Assembly: GCA_022316685.1 (NCBI GenBank)
Contig: JAKJHU010000054.1
Location: forward strand, 3,074,501 to 3,138,500
DNA: 64,000 nucleotides
From: Progne subis subis
Lineage: Eukaryota > Chordata > Aves > Passeriformes > Hirundinidae
Direction of reading: 5' to 3'
Below the pieces are notes generated by a model, which saw nothing but the letters and a program-made list of their open reading frames with translations, did no database searches and was not told the DNA's origin. Shown here one piece after another: positions 33,901 through 41,155 of the stretch (positions are counted from its first letter, which is position 1; every line of letters starts with the position of its first letter). A program made the position numbers and the translations under genes.

Positions 33901-35536
33901 TATTAATTGAAGCAGTATTATTATAACAGCTACAAATTTCACTAAACTGCATCAAGTGATCAATTTAAACATCCCAATTCAAGAAGGCAAATTTCCTTAC
34001 ACACCACTCAAATATCATGTAAAACTTGTAATTTTTAAAGTAAATCAGGAAATTTTCTTCCACAAACTCAAGTACAGATGTAAAAATACAATAGTGTTTT
34101 TACTTGCCTGCGTATAAATAATTTGAGATAACCCATAAAAAGATACAAGGACAACTACACACCTCCAACCTGCTCACAGTATCTTCATTTCCAACTATTT
34201 CGGACAGTTTCATGGGTCTGTATTTTTCCACCCTGTAAAAGTAAAACTCCACACACTTCACCCCATCTAAAAACACTTTAATAGTGCTTTAGAGGAATGG
34301 ACAAGGATTATTGTTAAGAGAGCACAGGACAAAGATGGCTGGACACGTCTTCAGTGCAAGTGCTGCAGGTGTGTGTCATTGCTAAGCACAGCGTTCCACA
34401 ACACTAATCATTGACTCAGAGAATCCCAGCATGGTTTGGCTTGGAAAAGACCTTAAAAACCATCTCATAGCAGCTTCCTGCCACAGGCAGGGATCTTCCA
34501 CTGGGCCAGGTTACTCCAGGTCCAATCTGGCCTTGAGCACTTCCAAGAATGGGGCAGCCACAGCTTCTCTGGGCAACCTGTGCCAGGGCCTCATCATCCT
34601 GAAAGGTTTTACAAACACTGGTATAAAAAAAGCAAAAGGAGGAAAAAAAAAAAATGTTCAACTCAAATAGGAATGCGGTGCCTCAGCCTGAGTGGAGAAG
34701 CCACCCTGTGTGTTGTCCCATGGTCAACAGAGTGCAGGGCTGATTTTGTCTACGTTACAAAGGAAAACAACTGATTCTCTTCACTATTGATTTCTGGAAG
34801 TGTTCAAGGCCAGGTTGGACTGGGCTTGGAACACAGTGGAAGGTCTAATGGAAGGTGCCCCTGCCAGGAGATGGCTTTTAAGGTCCCTTACAACCCAAAC
34901 CAATTTGTGACTCCTGCCTTCCCAGCCCCGGCAACAGACGGTGCAGGTCACAGGGCGCCGGCAGAGTCCCCGGTTCCGAGCCAGACTGAGCTCCTGCACC
35001 CCGGCGGGCATCGGGGGACAGCCCTGACCACACGGGAACGGCCATGGCCGGGGCTCCCCTCGGCCGCCGGGGCTCCCCTCGGCCGCCGGGGCTCCCCTCG
35101 GCCGCCGGGGCTCCCCTCGGCCGCCGGGGCTCCCCTCGGCCGCCGGGGCTCCCCTCGGCCGCCGGGGCTCCCCTCGGCCGCCGGGGCTCCCCTCGGCCGC
35201 CGGGGCTCCCCTCGGCCGCCACAGCCCAACCGCCGCCTTCCCGCCAACAGCGCCCCGCCCTCAGCTCATTGGCTCTGCGGCACCCGGGCCCGCCCCCTCC
35301 CCGCTCTGCACCAATCACCGCGCGCCCCGCCCGCCCCTCACCCGTCCCCGCCCGCTCTGGCGGGCCGTCATGGCGGCTCCGGGCGGCCGCGCTGCCTCGC
35401 CCGCCGCTCGGGCTCACCAGGGCAGCTCGTAGTGGCCGCTGCCGCCGCCGGGCGCGGCCCCCGAGGAGTCGGCGGGTCCCCGCTTCTCGCCTGCCGATGG
35501 CCCGGCCTTCTCGTCCTCCGCCACATCCACCTCCAT
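27813..35536 (-). CDS. RFC2: Replication factor C subunit 2 (RFC40), 11 coding exons, complete
   Basis: RFC2 is one of the small AAA+ subunits of the clamp loader that opens PCNA and places it on primer-template junctions in the nucleus; it also serves in alternative RFC complexes. Coding exons in transcript order: 35536-35418, 34232-34163, 33357-33316, 32932-32826, 31693-31592, 30861-30761, 30135-29978, 29613-29548, 29098-29018, 28687-28574, 27923-27813. The total is 1071 nt (356 residues plus stop), against 354 in human, with all junctions in phase and GT-AG. Domain landmarks: HYELPWVEKYRP at the AAA+ start (35-46), Walker A GPPGTGKT (78-85), Walker B LDEAD (142-146), the RFC-box SRC (185-187) carrying the trans-acting arginine, and the C-terminal collar helices (about 250-356). 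I chose the ATG at 35536 because MEV is the family start; an upstream in-frame ATG at 35668 would add 44 atypical residues. LAT2 converges on it, and the CLIP2 candidate is transcribed away from it. Confidence 0.97.
28574..28687 (-). CDS. RFC2: RFC2 coding exon 10
   Basis: Acceptor CTGCACAG, donor CAAG|GTTAGT. It encodes 38 residues (283-320) from [20 protein letters not shown] to EYLKLEFIK, part of the C-terminal collar domain. Confidence 0.96.
29018..29098 (-). CDS. RFC2: RFC2 coding exon 9
   Basis: Acceptor GGATACAG, donor CAAG|GTTGGT. It encodes [17 protein letters not shown] and [10 protein letters not shown] (256-282), phase 0 at both ends. Confidence 0.96.
29548..29613 (-). CDS. RFC2: RFC2 coding exon 8
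   Basis: Acceptor TTTCACAG, donor TAAG|GTCAGT. It encodes [20 protein letters not shown] and then FK (234-255), phase 0 at both ends. Confidence 0.96.
29978..30135 (-). CDS. RFC2: RFC2 coding exon 7 (SRC box)
   Basis: Acceptor TCCTCAG, donor ACAG|GTAAAA. It encodes residues 182-233 plus a split Glu, beginning [20 protein letters not shown] and ending [12 protein letters not shown] (185-187) holds the arginine finger supplied to the neighbouring subunit. Confidence 0.96.
30761..30861 (-). CDS. RFC2: RFC2 coding exon 6
   Basis: Acceptor CCCTCAG, donor ATAG|GTAAGT. It encodes [20 protein letters not shown] and [13 protein letters not shown] (148-180). ACNAS is the sensor 1 segment of RFC small subunits. 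Confidence 0.96.
31195..31365 (-). mobile_element. CR1 LINE 3'-end fragment
   Basis: Plus strand complement of a CR1 tail: AATCACAGAATCACAAATGG, TTTGGGTTGGAAGGGACCTT, CAGGGACACCTTCCACTAGA, CAGGTTGCTCCAAGCCCTGT. It lies in RFC2 intron 5. Confidence 0.93.
31592..31693 (-). CDS. RFC2: RFC2 coding exon 5 (Walker B)
   Basis: Acceptor TCTTCCAG, donor ACAG|GTATGT. It encodes [20 protein letters not shown] and [13 protein letters not shown] (114-146), with a split Arg before and a split Ser after. LDEAD is the Walker B motif. Confidence 0.97.
32826..32932 (-). CDS. RFC2: RFC2 coding exon 4 (Walker A)
   Basis: Acceptor ATTTTTAG, donor ACAG|GTGAGA. It encodes [20 protein letters not shown] and [15 protein letters not shown] (78-112). 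GPPGTGKT is the ATP-binding P-loop. Confidence 0.97.
33316..33357 (-). CDS. RFC2: RFC2 coding exon 3 (14 codons)
   Basis: A 42-nt exon: acceptor TTCTTAG, donor GCT|GTGAGT. It encodes [14 protein letters not shown] (64-77), phase 0 at both ends, the beta-strand just before the P-loop. Confidence 0.95.
33680..33830 (-). mobile_element. CR1 LINE 3'-end fragment
   Basis: Plus strand: CACAGAATTATAGAATCCTG, GAATTGGAAGGGACTTTAAA, CACCTTCCACTAGACCAGGT, TGCTCCAAGCCCCATCCAAC. It is the complement of a CR1 tail and lies in RFC2 intron 2. Confidence 0.92.
34163..34232 (-). CDS. RFC2: RFC2 coding exon 2
   Basis: Acceptor TTTTACAG, donor GGAG|GTGTGT. One base completes the split Trp, then [20 protein letters not shown] and RLE (41-63), the conserved RFC N-terminal motif. 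Confidence 0.96.
34413..34610 (-). mobile_element. CR1 LINE 3'-end fragment
   Basis: Plus strand: TCAGAGAATCCCAGCATGGT, TTGGCTTGGAAAAGACCTTA, GGCCTTGAGCACTTCCAAGA, ATGGGGCAGCCACAGCTTCT. It lies in RFC2 intron 1 and is the complement of the CR1 3' end. Confidence 0.92.
34790..34915 (+). mobile_element. CR1 LINE 3'-end fragment
   Basis: Sense-oriented CR1 tail: GGAAGTGTTCAAGGCCAGGT, TGGGCTTGGAACACAGTGGA, TTTAAGGTCCCTTACAACCC, AAACCAATTTGTGA. It lies in RFC2 intron 1, opposite in orientation to the fragment 180 bp to its left. Confidence 0.92.
35050..35220. repeat. RFC2: 19-bp minisatellite, 9 near-perfect copies, RFC2 intron 1
   Basis: The unit GGGGCTCCCCTCGGCCGCC repeats head to tail every 19 bp (starts at 35050, 35069, 35088 and so on to 35202) with almost no variation. 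The RFC2 sense strand carries the complement, which is rich in GGGG and GGCGG. Because 19 is not a multiple of 3, reading frames through it rotate; the long open frames on both strands are compositional. Confidence 0.95.
35250..35350 (+). promoter_or_regulatory. CCAAT/GC-box cluster inside RFC2 intron 1
   Basis: Two CCAAT boxes (ATTGG at 35268-35272, CCAAT at 35311-35315) are interleaved with GC boxes (CCCCGCCC near 35253, GCCCGCCCC near 35288, CCCCGCCCGCCCC near 35330). They sit downstream of the RFC2 start codon, where they cannot be the ordinary upstream promoter of RFC2 but could drive a plus-strand transcript. Promoter function is inferred from motif content only. Confidence 0.45.
35418..35536 (-). 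CDS. RFC2: RFC2 coding exon 1
   Basis: Start ATG at 35536-35534 in the context GCCATGG, donor CCCTG|GTGAGC. It encodes residues 1-39 plus two bases of Trp40: an acidic, Gly/Ser/Pro-rich variable N-terminus ([12 protein letters not shown]..) then GHYELPW, which opens the conserved RFC domain. Confidence 0.95.
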
Positions 35537-36051
35537 GGCAGCGCAGATGGCGCTCCCGGCCCGTCTCCTCGCCGCCGCCGCCGTGAGGGGAGGGATGGCC
35601 GCGTTGCTGCCCCGCCTCCGGGGCGGGTCTGCGGAGGCAGCCGGGGTGTGCGCTCTCCAGCCGGTCACTGGGCCCTGTGGCTGCCCAGTGAGGCGAGCAG
35701 GCGGCAGCTCAGATCCGTGGTGGTCGCGCCGGGCTGGGGTGGGCTGTGCCGTGCCGGGGAAGGAATGTTGGTGAGGGGAGGTCCCTCGCAGCTCGGCTGG
35801 GTAGGCCTGTTTGGACTCTCTGGGCTTCCTACCTTACTGCGTGTTAAGATAATAAAAATAAAGTTTGCGTTTCAGGTGTCTAAAACTTTCTTTCTTCTAT
35901 CTACCTCTATTCCCACCCCTCCCACCCCCGTAAAATGAAAACAGTAGAAGATGCATTGCAAAATAAATGCTGTAAGCAGTTAGGTTATAGTCAGGGGGAT
36001 GGTTCTGGTTCTGTTTATTGAACACATATAACGTATACAGGTTGCCCGGGG

Positions 36052-36206
36052 AAGCTCTGGCTGCCCTCCTCCTGGAAGTGTTCAAGAGCAGTAAGCATGG
36101 GCTTGGAGCAATCTTGTCTCCTGGGAAGTGTCCCCATGGCGTGGAATGAAATGAGCTTTAAGGTGCTTTCCAACCCAAACCATTCTGAGATTCTATGATT
36201 CTAAAT
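36052..36206 (+). mobile_element. CR1 LINE 3' end with terminal ATTCTATG-type repeat
   Basis: Sense CR1 tail: CCTGGAAGTGTTCAAGAGCA, AGCTTTAAGGTGCTTTCCAA, CCCAAACCATTCTGAGATTC, TATGATTCTAAATG. The 3' terminus with the short ATTCT(A)TG repeats is intact, so the right boundary is precise. Confidence 0.93.
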
Positions 36207-37967
36207 GTTCTTTTCCAGGTTAAGTAAAAGTGGCTCATCCACCTAAGTAAAGAAGGCTTTTTTTTTTTTTTTTTCCCCCTTAATTGATAATTTTGAATTG
36301 TTACGGTACTAAGCACATTGGTGCCCCTACATGCTACCAGCCCCTGGCAGAGAACTGGGTTGTATCCATAGCATCAGAATTTGGAAATCAGTGCTCATTT
36401 TCAACCTTAGTAGTTACATCTTGGTACATCTTTCAGCTCTGTTTATGCTCCACATAATTAATGACATTTGTGTTAGCTCAGCGCACAGAGCATCTGTCCT
36501 TCAATCTGGGCCCTGATTCCTTGGGAAGTGTTTCTAATTTAGGATTGGTGTGAGGCAGGAACTCAGAAGTGACCATATTTGCAGCTCAGTGTGAGCAGTG
36601 ATGCTCCTCTGAGGGAGTAACTTCCTCTTACTCATCACAACATTTGTATTCCAGTGATACTGTCAGTGCCTGTTATTGATATTTTGAGGTTGACATGTGA
36701 GCATTTGCCTTCATGGTTCTGCCTATGGCCTGAGAGTGATGGAGTTTAATGAGTTTCTCCTAAGACTCTAAAACTTTGGAGGGTGAAGTTTCGTGCTTTT
36801 GCAAAGTGCCGTCTCATATCTGAGTTTTTATGGTAAGTGCTTTAATCCTGTTTCACACATGGTTTTTATTAATAGCTGTACTGGTTCCTAGGGGTTGTAG
36901 GATAACTGTTATGTAAGGGTAAAATTGAAAGTGTTCTGCACCCTTCACGTGCCTGACTGAGTTAACATCAACAGTGGATTAACCACTTCCATTGGAGGTA
37001 AAGAAGATAATTAACACCACAATTATGTGGCATATGAGGGTGAGAGTTGAGGTGTTTTTTTTTTTTTTTTTAGCATTCAGACTGTTAGTTCCTGTAATAC
37101 TCATACTCACTCTGTTACTCTTGTCTTTAGATTTAATTTTATGCATTAGAACCCAACATGAGACAGTGAAATACTGTTGGTCATAACAGCTGCAGGTGCA
37201 GCACCCTGGATATGCTTTGATTTCTTGCCAAATTAAACAGCAGTTCTGCTCTTAGGAAGTATCAGCTTCTAGATAAGATATCATTTTCCTGGCTAGCATT
37301 AATTCTACCGCTCTGTGTGTAGAATTGCTGCTGATAAGCACTCAAAGGACAACAAGAAAAGCTAATGATAAGAATCATTGTAGAATGCCTGATGACAGCT
37401 TTTGTGATGCATTTCTGCTAACAGATGAAATAAATGTGGTTTTGAGCATGGTGTTGTAAAGAGCTGCAGTCCCAGCACAAGCAGGAGCTTCTCACAGTGG
37501 TTTATCAAACACAGAACAAGTATTTATTGAAGACACAACAGTATTGATAGGGATATGTGGCAGGTGGACAGGCAAATGTGAGCTTAGAGTTTTAAAACCC
37601 ATCATGTCCCGAAATCCGAACTGTTCTTATTGTAGTTGAGATCACAGGATACATCCGGAGTTAAATGAATTCCAAATTCAGTGCTGAAATAGCAGAATTT
37701 TTGATGTGTCACCAGCAATGCCTAAATACACGTGTGTGCAGATGTATTGTGTTATCCTGAAAGGAGAATACTCTTGAATTTAAGATGATTCTTTCAGACC
37801 TTTCCCCCTCACACCCCAAAAGATGTATAAAAAAAGCTTACTAAGTACTTGTAATCAGTATAGAGTACAGAGAAAGGCTTTTTGCTGATGGTTTATTCAG
37901 CAATGGGAGTGATCCTCTTCACTGTATTCAAGCAGCATCTGTTACCAGTAGTGGAGATCCCCATCAG

Positions 37968-38352
37968 AGAAATAAAGCATGATCTTGTGGCTGGCCCAGC
38001 AGCAAGGAAAGTCCCAGCTGCAGATTCTTGAGGTGTAGGGAACAGGTCTTCTAAAGATCACGTGGGAGCTCTTCTCAGACCAGCTCTGATCAAGGGCTCT
38101 AGTCCCCATGGGGAAACCAAAGCCCAGCACAAACGTTTTGTCAGAGAACTGGCTAAATGCAGAAGTCGTGGCAAAAGAATTGCTGCTTTGCATGCTGTGG
38201 TTGGTGAAAGTGAGGGTGCTCTTTTGGGGTTTGAACGACGCATTGAAATTAGTGAAGACACTAAAAATGACGCAGTAGTTGAAGACAGTCAAAAGCAAGA
38301 GCGAGGGTGATGTGAGGTGTACAACCCAGAAAGCAACAGAAATAAAGCATGA
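37968..38352. repeat. 15-bp direct repeat bracketing a ~355-bp segment
   Basis: AGAAATAAAGCATGA occurs at 37968-37982 and again at 38338-38352, exactly alike, 370 bp apart. The inner segment is less AT-rich than its surroundings and has open frames on both strands (38062-38310 plus, 82 codons, with KRFVRELAKCRSRGKRIAAL; 37942-38298 minus, 118 codons). The repeat resembles a target-site duplication, but the segment has no poly(A) tail and matches no element I know. Confidence 0.5.
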
Positions 38353-41062
38353 GAGGAAACGAATTTCAGGCAGTTGTTAGCAAAAAGGATGGATCTGTAT
38401 ATTCTGTAATAAAAATTTCTTATATGTGGTGGTTTGGGGAGGGATGGGAGAACCATTTACTTGTTCAAGGTTGTTTTGCTTTTGTGTTAAATCTGTGAGT
38501 TCAGCTTACTATTAGTTAGGGCCAACACTCCTGCGTGTTTTCCTGCAGATCTAGGAGGCCAGGGGCTGAGACCTTAAATTGCAGTATTAACAGAAGTTCT
38601 TTGGGCTGTCCATTGCTGGCCCCACTGTTGCAATTACAGCTCCAACTGCAGCCTGCTGCTGTTTGACAGCCACAGGTCGCTCACAGAGCATGGATGGCCT
38701 CGCTCCAGAGACGTGTGGAGCCTGCAGTGCCCTTGCAGGCTGTTCCCTCTCTGCTCTCTCCCTTTCACACAGGTTGGAGAGAGTGGGATGGATTCTCATG
38801 CTACCAACCCTTTTATCTTGTGGTCACTGAGGCTGAAAGCAGAGTGCAGAGGTAGAACAAATAGTGGGAGTGAAAGTAATGATGAGGCTGTTAGAAGGGA
38901 GGCTGGGCTGGTGTTTCATGAGATAGGGCATCACTGTATTAGGAGGTTTCCTGAGCCTGAAGTGTCTGCACCCAAGACTGACAGGGGCCCTGATTCCTGC
39001 AGAACTGCTGTGCTTGAGCTCTAGAGCAAAATGAGACTGATGCTGTCAATATATGCAGGTATTAATTTGTCCTTGTTCTTGTAGCATCACAAGCCCTGTC
39101 CATTCTTCATGTGTTTATCCATACAATGGCCCTGGGGGTACAGCTGTGCTGAGCTAATTTTATGGGTACCCTTTACAATTTCTTGCTCAGTCTAATGGCT
39201 GAGGTGCCACATTTTCTCTTTACCAGCACAAGGCCTTCTCCCTGTTTATTTCCCTATCCACTGCCTCATCCTTACTCATGTGCATCTCCAAGAGCTGCAG
39301 AGCAACAGCAGCTCACCAGAACACTCTGGGTAAAAACAGTGTGACATCTGCCTACTGTTACCTGATTGCTTTTATTTGCAGCATCTCATTGCTTTTTACA
39401 TTTTCATTAAGTACCTTTAAATATATATATTTTTTTAATGCTGCCACACACAATTTTAAAATTTTGTTGTGCTATCAACATCTGCAGTTAGGAAATTCAT
39501 AGTGCTGGATGTGAGGCAAGGCACAGATCATGGTGACAGAGCAGCTGGAAAGATCAAGTTCAGCTTACTGCTACTGGGGGACTCTAAAGCTGCACATATT
39601 TACGATTATTTTCTATAAGCATTTGAAAATATTTAAAAGAATGGGTTTTAAGTGCCATTTTAAGACACAGAAGCTTTATTATTTTTTCTGCATGTGTTGA
39701 GGCATTTGTTCAGAGTTTTACACTAGGCTACTAGAAAAGGATGCAGCAGCAGTGACTAGCCAGTCCTACTCTCCTGCCCTTTGGTTGGTTAAGACTGAAA
39801 ATGTGACTGAATTTTCCTTTCTTTTTTTTCTTTAAGTGATAAAAGAGAGCAACGAATGTCCAGCCCAAGCCCAGCCGCGTGGTTACAGCTTCAGTCAGCA
39901 GAGGGAGTACGGACACCTGGGTTAGAGCCACACAGGTCACCCATGGCATCCAAGGGAATTTACTTTCTCCTAGAATTCCTCTTTTGTCTGCAAAACCAGG
40001 TCAGTTCTCTACACGTACATTTTTCCTAATGCCAAAATGCAGTTCCTAACACAGATGATGAAACTGAAAGTGTGGGAGAGGGGAACGATCTTTTGTGTTT
40101 GCCATGCTTTTCTTCTTGTGCAGCCTCTCTGGGAGCTGCACTTGTCTGTTTGCACCTGCAGCTGGGGCTGGTATGGAGCATCACCTTTTCTCCTCTTATG
40201 TCACCATTAGTGACTGTAGCAGGGCTCTGTTTGCCTCCAGGGAGGACACAGCCTTCACCTCTTCACTGAGGAAGCTGAGAAAGTGACTCTGTCCATGACT
40301 CAATGCCAAATGCAGTGCTGCAAAGGGCATCCTGCAGAGCAAGTGCTTGCTGGGGCTCCCTTGTGTAAGGGGAAGGATCTTAATGAAGAAGAAGGAATTT
40401 AATGGCTCTGAGCTTTCTTGAAAAAAAAAACTTGAAAACTCAGCCCCAGGCTGGTGCAGGACAGGAGGAGTGATTTGGGGGCTCTGATGAATGGTACAAT
40501 CCAAGAGTTTGAAATGGAGGTAGACAATCTGGGTTCATCCATTCTTTTACCAGTGTGCCATTCTCTTTGTGTTTTGAGATATAACACTTGGTCTCTGTTT
40601 CCTATAAAAATGGGAATGTGGACTGGCTTGATTTATGTTTATCAGAAACTTCAATAGAAATGTGCAACAGATTCGATATAAAGTGGATAGTACTTTTTAA
40701 CGTTACAGTATTGCTTGTCTTTTGGTTTGACACCATGTAGCCATGATACAGCACAATACTGCCAGAGTGTACCCAGCATTTGTACTCCCTTGTGCTCGTT
40801 CCTGCATTAGCAGTCTGGGAACATTCTCCAGTGCCTGCCCCTAATTGGAACTGTATGACATTATGCAACCCATTTCAGCTGTATCTGGTCTTTTAAATGC
40901 TGGGCAAAACTTGATCAGAGACTTTGGGTGAATGCAACAGAATAACTTAACATTCCTCTGCATTCATTCTGTACATGCCACAGATGGAAATGCAATAGTG
41001 TTGTTTATTAACAGTCCAGGATTTAACAGGCTGTGGAACTCTGGATTCATTCAAGCCTGCAG

Positions 41063-41155
41063 AGCATGGATTTAGAAGTATCAGAAGGAAGAGCTGCTGT
41101 ATTCCAAGCCATCAAGTTCCTAAAACATAAAGGACAAATTTACCAAAAGGTTAAG
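41063..41155 (+). other. Exon-like open segment, 93 nt, low confidence
   Basis: It is preceded by an acceptor-like AAGCCTGCAG (ends 41062) and followed by a near-ideal donor AAG|GTAAGG. The 31 codons between are open (SMDLEVSEGRAAVFQAIKFL and then KHKGQIYQKVK). I recognise no family. It could be a lineage-specific or non-coding exon, or chance. Confidence 0.2.

Larger units (their letters stand above)
34920..35780. promoter_or_regulatory. RFC2: CpG island spanning RFC2 exon 1 and promoter
   Basis: Very GC-rich and dense in CG dinucleotides, covering the 5' part of intron 1, coding exon 1 and the upstream flank. The RFC2 promoter should lie above 35,536. An 8-bp inverted repeat CACTGGGC/GCCCAGTG (35666-35673 and 35683-35690) sits there. 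There is no TATA box, as expected for a housekeeping gene. Confidence 0.75.

Noticed and set aside
35537..35668. Upstream in-frame ATG for RFC2
   Set aside because: It would add 44 residues rich in Arg/Ala that no RFC2 protein is known to have. The ATG at 35536 has a better context and matches the family start MEV.
34787..35938. 383-codon open frame on the plus strand
   Set aside because: It crosses a CR1 tail, the 19-bp minisatellite and the antisense of RFC2 exon 1. Its length follows from GC-rich, stop-poor sequence; no domain is visible.
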